From NCBI RefSeq assembly GCF_014650595.1, contig NZ_BMVG01000028.1:29488-93487 (forward strand): 64,000 nt of DNA, read 5' to 3'. Origin of the DNA: Streptomyces alanosinicus. GTDB lineage: Bacteria > Actinomycetota > Actinomycetes > Streptomycetales > Streptomycetaceae. Both the position numbers and the translations under genes were made by a program. The notes under the pieces were generated by a model that was not told the origin of the DNA, made no database searches, and worked only from the letters and a program-made list of their open reading frames with translations. This document shows, piece after piece, positions 51,848 to 59,696 of the stretch (its first letter is position 1; the number at the start of each line of letters is the position of its first letter).

Positions 51848-52114
51848 TCACGTAAGGGAGATGTGGGCGACGAGCGTGAGTGCGTGGCCCCATTGTTCGG
51901 TGATTGACTCGTTGAAGGCGAAGCCCGAGCCGAGGGCTTCGAGGTCGGTGGCGCGCCAGTCGGCGCAGGTGCCGGCCGACGGGCGCTCGAAGTGCTGGAT
52001 GGCCCCGTCGGGGAGGGTGACGGCCAGGTGGACTGTGCCGCGGCTGTCGACAGTGGCTGCTGTCTTGCTGCCTGCGGCAAGGGCTTCTTGGGCTAGGGAG
52101 TCGCCGAGGATCAT
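51848..52114 (-). CDS. Small phage/plasmid-type protein
   Basis: An 88-residue protein (DSLAQEALAAGSKTAATVDS, VHLAVTLPDGAIQHFERP, FNESITEQWGHALTLVAHIS), overlapping the 210-residue gene by 4 bp. Function unknown, likely same operon. Confidence 0.6.
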   Translation of the reverse strand: MILGDSLAQEALAAGSKTAATVDSRGTVHLAVTLPDGAIQHFERPSAGTCADWRATDLEALGSGFAFNESITEQWGHALTLVAHISLT

Positions 52115-52743
52115 GTAAGGCTCCTGATAGGTAGTGACCTATTTTTGGTCAGGTGAGGAAGGCGAACCCGGTCGGCCAGGGATGTCACACCGGATGCTCG
52201 GGCCGCGTTCACGACGGGGGTGCACACGAGGATCAGCAGATGCGGTTTGACGTGGTGGACGGTGGTGTCGTCCAGCCACACCTCGCAGTACGAGCTGTCC
52301 AGCCGGGTGAGCATTGCCAGACGGTGAATGTCTCCCCATCCCGGGTGCAGCCCACCCGGCTTGACCCACAGCCAGGTGCCCGGCCGGATGTCCCCGGGGC
52401 CGCGTGGCGTGTGCGCGTAGGGCGGCCGCTGGCGACGCCTGCGCCTGGGCTGCGGTGGCCGTTGCGGCGGATAGTGCGGGTGTGCCTCGTGGTACTGACG
52501 AAGTTCCTTGGCGAGCGCGTCCATAGCGTCGCGGTGGCTGTAACAGCGTGGCCCGGTGTGCCAACGGCGAGGGAGGTGCTTTTCCCAGTAGGTGGTGAAC
52601 CGCACTGGCAGCGGCCTGTTGTGAGGTAGGGGGCTGCGGTCTCGCAGGGCCAAGTGGATGTGCAGGACGGGCATGTCCACGGCATCGTCGCTGAGTTGGG
52701 AAGGTGCTCGTTCGGAAGGTAAAGCGGTGGCGGAGGAGTCCAT
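52111..52743 (-). CDS. Basic protein of unknown function
   Basis: A 210-residue protein with a Pro/Arg-rich middle (PPQRPPQPRRRRRQRPPY) flanked by folded-looking parts: VRFTTYWEKHLPRRWHTGPRC at the start and LTRLDSSYCEVWLDDTTVHH at the end. The basic linker could bind nucleic acid. It is coupled to the downstream 88-residue gene. No family recognised. Confidence 0.6.
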   Translation of the reverse strand: MDSSATALPSERAPSQLSDDAVDMPVLHIHLALRDRSPLPHNRPLPVRFTTYWEKHLPRRWHTGPRCYSHRDAMDALAKELRQYHEAHPHYPPQRPPQPRRRRRQRPPYAHTPRGPGDIRPGTWLWVKPGGLHPGWGDIHRLAMLTRLDSSYCEVWLDDTTVHHVKPHLLILVCTPVVNAARASGVTSLADRVRLPHLTKNRSLPIRSLT

Positions 52744-52755
52744 CCTTCCATGCGG

Positions 52756-53160
52756 TCACCGGCCCGTACGGTCGATCAGCTCGGCAGCGGCCAGCTGGAC
52801 CTGTTCCGCCGTCCACTGCGACCCTCCGAAGGAGAGGGCGGCGAGCCGGTGTCGGCCCTCGTGCAGGGTGATGGTCACGGTGCCGGTGTGCGCGCCGAGC
52901 GCAAGATGGCGGCCGTCTTTGGCGTGGTTCGGTAGATGAAGCTGCGACCAGCGGACGGTGACGTTCTCGTCGTCCACCGCGTCAGGGGTGTGGTGTCCGA
53001 TGACGTTCAGCAGGGTGCCGTCGTCATGTCGGCAGCGGCCCAGGCAGGTCAGCAGGGCTGCACGGGTGCCGTTGACGAGAAATGCGTGTCGGGTGAGGGA
53101 GCCGTACATCCGGGTGCGGATGTCGACGTGTGGGGCCGGCGCGTAGGGAGTGCGGTGCAT
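52756..53160 (-). CDS. Protein of unknown function with tandem beta pattern
   Basis: A 134-residue protein: YGSLTRHAFLVNGTRAALLT, NVTVRWSQLHLPNHAKDGRHL, TVTITLHEGRHRLAALSFGG, then a helix AEQVQLAAAELIDRTGR. It begins one base after the stop of the 157-residue gene. I do not recognise it; the regular spacing shows it is part of the same operon. Confidence 0.6.
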   Translation of the reverse strand: MHRTPYAPAPHVDIRTRMYGSLTRHAFLVNGTRAALLTCLGRCRHDDGTLLNVIGHHTPDAVDDENVTVRWSQLHLPNHAKDGRHLALGAHTGTVTITLHEGRHRLAALSFGGSQWTAEQVQLAAAELIDRTGR

Positions 53161-53634
53161 CTAGAACCCCTCGCCGATCTCGTCGCGATGCAGGCGCCCC
53201 ACCTCCCAGCCCCTGAGCCGGTGCAGCTGGAACCAGTCCCACTTGTGCCCGTGCGCCTGGTAGTCGGGGTCGGTGGGCCGGTCAGTCATCCACAGGGTGC
53301 TGATCGGCTCGACGGTGAACATCGCGTCGTCGGGGAACGTGGACTCGACCCGGACAAGCACGCGGCCCGCATTGAACGGCACCTGTTCCGCGGATGAGTC
53401 GAGGGAGGCGGCCATGATCGGGCAAGTGCGGCAGTCTCCGCGCCGTGTGCAGGAGCCGAAGCCACCCCAGCGGGCACGCCGGGTGTCGCGGCTCTCGAAA
53501 AGCGTCGCCCACGACTTCGGCTGCAGGGCGCACTGTGCTCCGCCCACACCCATGTGGGCGTTGAGGCTAAGACGGTTGTAGCCCTTGCCGTCCGCGGGGC
53601 GGGTTGGTTCGGGTTCGGGCAGGTAGATCGGCAC
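53161..53634 (-). CDS. Protein of unknown function with cysteine-rich loop
   Basis: A 157-residue protein: MGVGGAQCALQPKSWATLFES, then GFGSCTRRGDCRTCPIMAASL with three closely spaced cysteines plausible as a metal site, then VRVESTFPDDAMFTVEPIST and WDWFQLHRLRGWEVGRLH. No family known to me. A hairpin at 53678-53708 lies just upstream and may separate it from the previous genes. Confidence 0.6.
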   Translation of the reverse strand: MPIYLPEPEPTRPADGKGYNRLSLNAHMGVGGAQCALQPKSWATLFESRDTRRARWGGFGSCTRRGDCRTCPIMAASLDSSAEQVPFNAGRVLVRVESTFPDDAMFTVEPISTLWMTDRPTDPDYQAHGHKWDWFQLHRLRGWEVGRLHRDEIGEGF

Positions 53635-53677
53635 CGTGTCTCCTTGAGGAAGCGGTGTACGGAGAAGCTGGAGGGGC

Positions 53678-53708
53678 GGGGCGGCCGGACGCCGCTGCCG
53701 GCCGCCCC
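53678..53708. terminator. 11-bp perfect hairpin
   Basis: GGGGCGGCCGG (53678-53688) pairs with CCGGCCGCCCC (53698-53708). It is in the gap between the PQ-repeat gene and the 157-residue gene on the minus strand. Confidence 0.7.
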
Positions 53709-53735
53709 TCAGGGAAGGGGCCTGTGGAGGGGCGG

Positions 53736-54005
53736 CTAGAAGAGTTCGTCCTGGTTGTCGATGTCGCCGGGGCGGGGCGGCCGTTCGCGTTGCGGCTGCG
53801 GCTGCGGCTGCGGCTGCGGCTGCGGCTGCGGCTGCGGCTGCGGGGCGGGAACGGGATCGCCGAAGAGGGCCTCGGTACCGACCTGGTCCCGGGCTGCCGG
53901 GATGCGCACCGGGCCGGCGGGAACAGGAAGTTCGATGGGCGCGTCCTTGTCGAACTCGGCGCGCTGCATGGCCTTCCAGTCGCGGCCTGCGGAGGCGATG
54001 CTCAC
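53736..54005 (-). CDS. Small protein with Pro-Gln dipeptide repeat
   Basis: An 89-residue protein from GTG 54005, whose start overlaps the stop of the preceding gene. After DWKAMQRAEFDKDAPIELPV, the C-terminal half has a run of nine Pro-Gln pairs encoded by a 6-bp tandem repeat (53791-53843), then RERPPRPGDIDNQDELF with an acidic end. The run length could vary by slippage. The acidic 'DELF' end resembles tails of single-strand-DNA-binding proteins, but there is no OB fold here. Confidence 0.6.
   Translation of the reverse strand: MSIASAGRDWKAMQRAEFDKDAPIELPVPAGPVRIPAARDQVGTEALFGDPVPAPQPQPQPQPQPQPQPQPQRERPPRPGDIDNQDELF
53791..53843. repeat. Hexanucleotide tandem repeat (TGCGGC, nearly nine copies)
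   Basis: Eight exact copies of TGCGGC plus a partial one. On the minus strand it encodes alternating Pro and Gln in the gene above. Confidence 0.9.
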
Positions 54006-54328
54006 TGGGCGGCCTCCTTGTCCTGGCCTGTGTGCTGCTGGTTCAGGCGGTCGCGGGTTTCCAGGACGGCGTTCGCCCAGTCGTGGATGAGCGCGGTGCC
54101 TGCCTTGGCCGCGGCATCTCCGGGCCGGTGTCCTTCCTCGAGCGCCTTGAGGTAGCGGGCTGCGGTGACGTCGATGGCCGCTGAGGAGGCGAGGGTGCGC
54201 ATCAGCTGCTCGGTGATTGTGTCGCCGCGCAGGTGGCTGATGGCGTTGGCGGCGAAGCCGATGATCACGCCGACGTCGTTGCCGAGCTGTTCTGCCTGGG
54301 CGGCGGTGAGGGGCGCTGTGTAGCGCAT
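54002..54328 (-). CDS. Helical phage/plasmid-type protein
   Basis: A 108-residue mostly helical protein: LTAAQAEQLGNDVGVIIGFA, DTITEQLMRTLASSAAIDVT, and TALIHDWANAVLETRDRLNQ. It starts the operon below ParB and is coupled to the PQ-repeat gene by a GTGA overlap. Function unknown. Confidence 0.65.
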   Translation of the reverse strand: MRYTAPLTAAQAEQLGNDVGVIIGFAANAISHLRGDTITEQLMRTLASSAAIDVTAARYLKALEEGHRPGDAAAKAGTALIHDWANAVLETRDRLNQQHTGQDKEAAQ

Positions 54329-54377
54329 GGCGGCGTGGCCTTCCGGTGGTGCGTTCGGGAGTTGTGGGCAGGCGGCA

Positions 54378-54411
54378 GCGGGTGTGCGGGCGGGCTGGCC
54401 CGCACACCCGC
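54378..54411. terminator. 13-bp perfect hairpin after parB
   Basis: GCGGGTGTGCGGG (54378-54390) pairs with CCCGCACACCCGC (54399-54411), 8-base loop, starting 13 bp after the ParB gene stop on the minus strand. Confidence 0.8.
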
Positions 54412-54423
54412 AGTGGGTTGGGT

Positions 54424-55380
54424 TCAGGCGGCGGCAGGCTCAGGCTGTCCCTCGGGCTGGCTGACGGCCTCGGGGTTGACCGTGACCAGCTCACGGGCTT
54501 CGGCGTGCGCCTTGGCCTGCTTGAGCTGGAAGCGGGCCTTCGTCAGCGACTCGGCGACGCGGTCCAGCTGCTCAAGGCGGGCCCCGACCTGGGTTTCGAG
54601 GTTTTCAGCGAGCTTGACCGGCTCGGTGCGGGCGATGTCGTCGAGGAGTTCACGGATCTGCTCGATCTTGTCGAGCGTGCTGCGGGTCTTCTTCTGTGCG
54701 CTTGCGCGTTCGCGGCGCTGCTCCTCGGTCATCTCCTCGACGATCATGAGGACGGCCTGCTCCTGCTGCTGCTTCATCGCGTAGGCGAAGTGCACGATCT
54801 CGTTGTCTGAGGTGAACTCGCCGCGCGCGAACTTCGCGAGCACGGCGCCCTGGTTGGCGTGGGAGAGGGCGGCGATCTGGACGGCTGCCTGCGTGCCTAT
54901 CTCGCCGGCTTCGACGTGCTTGGCGACCTCTTCGCGCAGTTCCAGCAGCGTCAGGCGCAGCTTGACGTAGGTGGTGGTCTTGCCGAAGTCCGCGGCGACC
55001 GACTCGATCGTGGCGCCTTCCTCTTCGTCGAGGATGCGCTGGTAGCCGCGTGCCTCCTCGAAGGGGGTCATGTCCTCGCGGGTGACGTTCTCGGACATGG
55101 ACCGCTTGAACCGCTGGATCTCGTTCTTCTCGGAGATGATGTTGGCGCGGATCTTGGTGCGGCCGAGGATCTGGTGGGCGCGGAAGCGGCGCTCGCCGGA
55201 GACGATCTCGTAGCCGCCCAGGTCGTTGTCGGGGCGGACCTCGATGGCCTGCATGAGGCCGTAGTTGTCGATGGAGTTGGCGAGTTCGTTGAGCGCGTCC
55301 TGGTTGAAGTACTCGCGCGGCTGGCGCGGGTTGCGGTGGATCTGGGACATCTTGAGGACGCGCTGCACTTCGGGCTCCAA
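54424..55380 (-). CDS. ParB-family partition/DNA-binding protein
   Basis: A 318-residue protein, probably from TTG 55380 (ATG 55350 is possible). It has the main ParB boxes: NPRQPREYF (box I), VSGERRFRAHQ (CTP-binding box II), and MSENVTREDMTPFEEARGY (box III), followed by an HTH-like part GATIESVAADFGKTTTYVKLR. The C-terminal half is long coiled coil (EQRRERASAQKKTR..). It would segregate a plasmid-like element or regulate transcription; no parA gene is in view. It heads the small-gene run and has an AT-rich upstream region. Confidence 0.88.
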   Translation of the reverse strand: MEPEVQRVLKMSQIHRNPRQPREYFNQDALNELANSIDNYGLMQAIEVRPDNDLGGYEIVSGERRFRAHQILGRTKIRANIISEKNEIQRFKRSMSENVTREDMTPFEEARGYQRILDEEEGATIESVAADFGKTTTYVKLRLTLLELREEVAKHVEAGEIGTQAAVQIAALSHANQGAVLAKFARGEFTSDNEIVHFAYAMKQQQEQAVLMIVEEMTEEQRRERASAQKKTRSTLDKIEQIRELLDDIARTEPVKLAENLETQVGARLEQLDRVAESLTKARFQLKQAKAHAEARELVTVNPEAVSQPEGQPEPAAA

Positions 55381-55409
55381 GAGGTGGTGGTGAGGGTTCT
55401 TTCCCCCTC

Positions 55410-55445
55410 CCTCGATAAGTTAATTCTACTATGTCTAGAGAGGGT
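55410..55445 (-). promoter_or_regulatory. AT-rich promoter-like region upstream of parB
   Basis: On the minus strand the sequence TAGACATAGTAGAATTAACT lies 30-60 bases before the gene and contrasts with the GC-rich surroundings. TAGAAT fits a -10 element. No matching -35 at ideal spacing is certain. Confidence 0.4.
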
Positions 55446-55561
55446 GTCTACTCCCGGCAAATCCCGCGAACGTAACCTCGGCCACGCACCGATATGGACT
55501 CTGATGTGCGAAAACACTGATGGGCGCCGAGAAGATCTCGACGCCCATCAGTGGCAGCCGC

Positions 55562-55858
55562 CTACTGTTCGTCCATCCGTTCCCGCCAGGCGCGCACCGT
55601 GGCCGGAGCCCCTGCCGCCGGGACGGTAAGGCAGTCCTGACGGATCGGGCACGCCGCGCACACTCCCGCGGCAGCGTGCTCGCTGCTGCGCGCCCACGAT
55701 GTGCACCGAGCTGCCGACCACGCCACAGGGCGGGACAGCGTGCCATGGTTCTTCCCGGCTCCGGCCAGCGCCGTCATGCGGTCGGCGTCGCGTTGGCGGT
55801 CAGAACCCACCCGGGCCGGCTGCCGTGCCAGCTCCAGGATGCGCTCGGCGTCGATCAC
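55562..55858 (-). CDS. WhiB-like protein, possibly incomplete
   Basis: From GTG 55858 there are 98 residues with four cysteines: ARCTSW, then VCAACPIRQDCL, which has the C-x2-C-x5-C spacing of the WhiB iron-sulphur cluster. The usual Trp/Gly-rich turn after the fourth Cys is replaced by PATVRAWRERMDEQ. In-frame sequence upstream still encodes a CGGCGSRLAHF segment without a start codon. It may thus be a shortened or divergent Wbl regulator of the phage/plasmid type. Confidence 0.5.
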   Translation of the reverse strand: MIDAERILELARQPARVGSDRQRDADRMTALAGAGKNHGTLSRPVAWSAARCTSWARSSEHAAAGVCAACPIRQDCLTVPAAGAPATVRAWRERMDEQ

Positions 55859-55989
55859 TCCCGCCCCCTCGGACCGGAAGTGCGCGAGGCGGCTGCCGCA
55901 TCCCCCGCACGGCGCGGTCGCCGCCGACGTCTGCCGCGAGCTGTTTCCCTCGCAGCGCGCAGGAGGGTGCCGCAGTCTGAGTCCACCGG

Positions 55990-56721
55990 CTAATGCCCCA
56001 TTCCCGCGCCGCCGTCGACCGGGATGACCGCACCTGTGACGTAGGAGCCTTCGTCGACGAGGAACCGCACCGTGCGGGCAATCTCCTCGGGCTGCCCGAG
56101 GCGGCCGAGTGGGATCTGACCGAGCAAGGTCTTGATGCGCTCCTCGGGGAGTGCCGCGGCCATGTCGGTGGCGGTCAAACCCGGGGCAACGACGTTGGCA
56201 GTGATGTTGCGCGACCCGTACTCGCGGGCGATCGAGCGGGCCAGCCCGATCAATCCAGCCTTGGAAGCGGCATAGTTGGTCTGCCCCGCCTCGCCATGCA
56301 TCGCGGTGGCCGAGGAGATGAACACCATGCGGCCACGCTTGGCGCGCAGCATGCCGGGCAGTGCGCGCTTGGCGACGCGGTAGGCGGCCGTCAGGTTTGC
56401 ATCCAGTACCGAGCTGAAGTCCTCCTCGCTCATGCGGGCAAGGAGCCCGTCGCGAGTGATGCCCGCGTTGGAGATCACCGTGGTGACCGGTCCGTGCTCG
56501 GCTTCGGCCTGCTTGAACGCCACGTCGATCTGCTCGCTGTCCGTCACGTCACACCGGACCGCCAGGAAGCGGCCGCCGCAGTGTTCTTCCCCTATCAGGT
56601 AGGAGTGCGCGGGCGGCTCGCCGGAGCGGTAGGTGACGGCCACATTGTGGCCGGCCTCGGCAAGCTCGGTGGCTATCGCGTACCCGATGCCTCGGTTGCC
56701 GCCGGTGATGAAGACGCTCAT
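55990..56721 (-). CDS. FabG-like short-chain dehydrogenase/reductase
   Basis: A 243-residue SDR from ATG 56721. Cofactor motif TGGNRGIG (6-13), NAG (about 87-89), catalytic Ser in ISSATAMHG, and the Tyr-x3-Lys YAASK, with the C-terminus GAVIPVDGGAGMGH, all match 3-oxoacyl-ACP reductases. It lies divergent from an MmyB-type regulator gene, a known pairing in actinobacteria in which the regulator controls the SDR. It may act on a fatty-acid or secondary-metabolite substrate rather than in primary synthesis. Confidence 0.88.
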   Translation of the reverse strand: MSVFITGGNRGIGYAIATELAEAGHNVAVTYRSGEPPAHSYLIGEEHCGGRFLAVRCDVTDSEQIDVAFKQAEAEHGPVTTVISNAGITRDGLLARMSEEDFSSVLDANLTAAYRVAKRALPGMLRAKRGRMVFISSATAMHGEAGQTNYAASKAGLIGLARSIAREYGSRNITANVVAPGLTATDMAAALPEERIKTLLGQIPLGRLGQPEEIARTVRFLVDEGSYVTGAVIPVDGGAGMGH

Positions 56722-57068
56722 GCCTGGACACCTCTTGGATCGTCGATGATGCGATGTCCACCCGCGGCGGCTCTCCCAGTGAGGCCAGATGCTGCGCGGA
56801 GGACAGCCACCGAGGGAGGTCGCCCCCGGCAGCGGTCCCACACCTTGCCCGGTTTCCGTTCCGTTAGGCCGGTTCTGTGGATGCCGGTAGCGGTGCAACC
56901 GGCACTGCGACTACGGATTACCGCCCGTTCGGCCTGTAGAAATGTCTGAAATGATGCATTAGGTGCCCGTCTTGTGTGACTGGCCCCTCAAGTCGGACAA
57001 GGTCATTAGGTGCGTTAGGGTCTCCTCATACTTTTCCTTTTCTTTACTCAGGGGAGTCCTGCACCGCC
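56722..57068. promoter_or_regulatory. Divergent control region with 10-bp direct repeats
   Basis: No gene seen. CATTAGGTGC occurs at 56957-56966 and exactly again at 57004-57013, 47 bp apart, in front of the regulator gene, and a further GTTAGG follows. The T-rich stretch at 57020-57050 is promoter-like. The repeats are candidate operators for the MmyB-type protein. Confidence 0.5.
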
Positions 57069-57935
57069 ATGTCGAGGAACCTGCCGCCGATCACTCGCAT
57101 GCTCAAGACCTGGCGCGAAGAGCGAGACCCGTGCGCCGTGCCCGGATTCACGGCCCGTTACGGATCACGCCGCCGCAAAGGCCTCACCCAGCGGGACGTG
57201 GCCGAGCTGGCCGGCGTGACCGAGGGCTGGTACGGGAAGCTGGAGCGCGGCAAGCTCGACCACGTCGGCGAAGAGTTCCTCGAAAGCATCGTCCGCGTCC
57301 TCGGCCTCGACGACGCTCAACGCGCCCACCTATGGCTGGAAGCCAACGGCTGCGAACCGCCCCCACGCCCCCACGCAGATGCCAACACCATCGACCCCGT
57401 GGTCTCGGCAATCGTCCACGGCCTCCGGTGGCCCGCCTACACCTTCGACCGCTGCTGGGACATACGCGTCTTCAACACGGCCGCAGCCCGCGACTACCCG
57501 TGGATGCTGCACGGCATCAACGTCATGATCTGGGCCCTGTGCTACCCCGAAGCCCGGCTCCAACTGATCGACTGGGAAGAGACCTGGGCCAAACCCATGG
57601 CCTCCCAACTGCGCCTGGCCCACAAAGCGAACCCCGACGATGCGCGGCTCAACGACGTCTGCAACCACATCCGGGCCGCCGATCCGGTCGCCCAGCGCAT
57701 CCTGGACGAGGACGTCACCACCGTCACGCACCCCGACGGCGACAGGCGCCGCCTATACCTGCCGCACCAGCACGAGGAAACCGAAGTCGAGTTCGTCACC
57801 CTGGCCCGACTGCGCAACAACACCCGGCTCATGATCGTCATGCCGGGCGACATCGCTCAGACGGCCAACGGGGCCATGCCGCCCACCATGGCCAGTGTGC
57901 TCACCGGCACCCCCGGTACCTCAGCCTCCGCATAG
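57069..57935 (+). CDS. XRE regulator with MmyB-like ligand-binding domain
   Basis: A 288-residue protein from ATG 57069. The N-terminal HTH is KGLTQRDVAELAGVTEGWYGKLERGK (about 38-63). The rest is an MmyB-like PAS-type domain: WPAYTFDRCWDIRVFNTAAARDYPWM, QLIDWEETWAKPMASQLR, and VEFVTLARLRNNTRLMIVMPG, known to bind fatty-acid-like ligands in some members. The gene diverges from a FabG-like gene. The likely role is ligand-dependent control of that reductase. Confidence 0.88.
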   Translation: MSRNLPPITRMLKTWREERDPCAVPGFTARYGSRRRKGLTQRDVAELAGVTEGWYGKLERGKLDHVGEEFLESIVRVLGLDDAQRAHLWLEANGCEPPPRPHADANTIDPVVSAIVHGLRWPAYTFDRCWDIRVFNTAAARDYPWMLHGINVMIWALCYPEARLQLIDWEETWAKPMASQLRLAHKANPDDARLNDVCNHIRAADPVAQRILDEDVTTVTHPDGDRRRLYLPHQHEETEVEFVTLARLRNNTRLMIVMPGDIAQTANGAMPPTMASVLTGTPGTSASA

Positions 57936-58200
57936 ACAGCCGTGAAACAGCCGCTCCGGATGCGTCCAGGTACCGGCGTGGCTCGCCTTGATCAGGCGGG
58001 CCACGTCGGCCAACCGCACCCCACGCCGCGCGTGTGGCCGTCGCGCACGCACGCTGCACAGCTGGGCGCGGTTCGCTGCGACGCCAGGGCTGCTCAGTAG
58101 GCCCCCATACCCGGCACGAACAGGTCGGCGCCGGCCCAACGAGGCCTGGCACGCCGTGATGCAGCCGCAGAGCGATCCCGACCACATCAGCATGTGCGCA

Positions 58201-58581
58201 TCAGAGCCGGAGTAGTTCGGCCGGTTCGCCGTCCCGGTGCGGCGCTGGGGGGATCAGGGTGCCGTCGATCAGGACGACCTCGGCGCCCCACCGGGCGATC
58301 TTCTTCAGGGCGCGGTCCAGCCGTGGGGCCTTGGCGGTCAGCAAGGTGATCAGCTCGTCGCGCCAGCGTCGGATGGTGGTGGCGGAGACGTCGTTGCCGT
58401 CGGCCATGTCGGCCAGGCGCTGATCGTGCCGCAGCACGGCCAGCACGATGGTCGCGATCCTCCCGGCCGGCAGTACCCGCCACCTGGACCGTATCGACTT
58501 CAGGTGGCCGCGCAGCAGATCGGCGAGGTACTTCACGGTGCGCGTGGACAGCGGCAGGCGGCACTGGTAGACCGGGGACAC
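58201..58581 (-). pseudogene. Transposase N-terminal fragment
   Basis: A 126-residue frame: YLADLLRGHLKSIRSRWRVL, then the HTH NDVSATTIRRWRDELITLLTA and the first catalytic region EVVLIDGTLIPP. It stops right after the first Asp; the second Asp and Glu parts of the DDE domain are missing downstream (57936-58200 holds nothing recognisable). It is a truncated IS remnant of the HTH_Tnp_4/DDE_Tnp_4 type. Confidence 0.8.
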
Positions 58582-58671
58582 GTGTCCCCGGCATGCTTAT
58601 TGGTTTTCATCACGCAATTCCAACGCCCGCCGGGGGTACCTTGGTTACGCCCTGCCGTCCGTGCGGGCCGG

Positions 58672-59102
58672 TCACGGGCGGACGGTGAACTTCCCGTCGG
58701 GCCTTTTGTGCAGCCAGCCGCGGTCGGCCGGCTTCGTCGGCTTCCCGCGCAGCGGCTCCAGCTTGCCCCGCACCCCGGTGTCCGCGCCCAGCGCCTCGCC
58801 GATCTGCCGGGTAGCGACCGGACTACCGGCCGCCCGCACGGCAGCCAGGATGCGCTGATACTCCGCCGGCAACGCGGACTCCAAAACTCCCGGCCCACGC
58901 TCCGGGACCACCCTCACTGGCCGACCGCCACCTGAACCACCGGCGATCCGGCCCGGGCCCGCTCGTCGGCGAGCTGCTCACTCATTCGCTGTCACTCCCG
59001 CTCGGCCCGCACCTCCGCCAGCTGCTTGACCAGCTGTTCTTCGAGTCCGTCCAGCTCCGCACGACGCGCGGCGATCCGTTGCTGTATCTCGGGGTCAATC
59101 AT
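58672..59102 (-). pseudogene. Frameshifted coiled-coil plus winged-helix gene
   Basis: From ATG 59102 an ORF of 36 codons gives the coiled-coil start IQQRIAARRAELDGLEEQL and stops at 58992. A second frame continues ANEQLADERARAGSPVVQV, and the frame starting at 58917 gives LPAEYQRILAAVRAAGSPV, RQIGEALGADTGVRGKLEPLRG and DRGWLHKRPDGKFTVRP, a winged helix. Together they make one protein with the layout of the gene at 3180-3683. Stop and frameshift disrupt it. It sits beside a transposase fragment, as the other copy does. Confidence 0.65.
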
Positions 59103-59696
59103 GCGCCGGAGCGTACGAGCGGCGCCGATCCCGACGGACGAGAACCCGCAAAACCAACCCTGCCGGACGATCTACACCTCAGACTGCCGCTCACCACCAG
59201 CACGAGCACCCCGAACGACCCTCACGCCACCACTCTGATCAGCTACTTCAAGATGGCTCAGCTTCAACGAGTCTGACTAGAACTGAAGGCTATTCGCTCG
59301 ACTCCCGGCTGGCGCGCATTCCTCGTTGGGCGGTGGCGGAGGTGGCCCTACACCTGCCGCTCCTCAAGCAACTCTTAGGCTGCCGGCCCGTCGTCTTCAT
59401 CCCGGCGGCCCTCTTCTTTGGCTTCGGTAGTTCGCGCACCTTGGCCGGCCGACATGTATGTCACGGGGCGGCCGTGGCCTTCGACACTGAGTCCTGGAGC
59501 GTGGCCATGAGGTCGAACACTGCGGCAGGCGGCTCCGGCTCCGGGGGCTCGGCCAGTGACCTCAGATCAAGATTTTGACAGCGATCAGCGGACCAGTTGC
59601 GAGGGCGTAGATACCCACATCCAATAGAAGAGGGGATGCGTCACACGGACTTGGCCCCTGGGAGAGGCGCAACATCGACAAGTCAGGAGTACTCCG
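59103..59696. other. Non-coding stretch before the VWA gene
   Basis: No reliable gene. An 81-codon frame at 59333-59578 has a mixed composition without family features. GC content falls near 59580, marking the left edge of the transferred triad. AGGAG precedes ATG 59697. Confidence 0.45.

Noticed and set aside
53791..53843. Possible CRISPR or phage-att-like repeat
   Set aside because: It is a simple 6-bp tandem repeat in a coding frame with no spacers; no CRISPR array was seen anywhere in the window.
57936..58200. Catalytic C-terminus of the 58201-58581 transposase
   Set aside because: Frames here do not show the second Asp or Glu regions; the transposase is treated as truncated.
59333..59578. 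81-codon plus-strand frame
   Set aside because: Mixed composition, no family features, no clear ribosome site.
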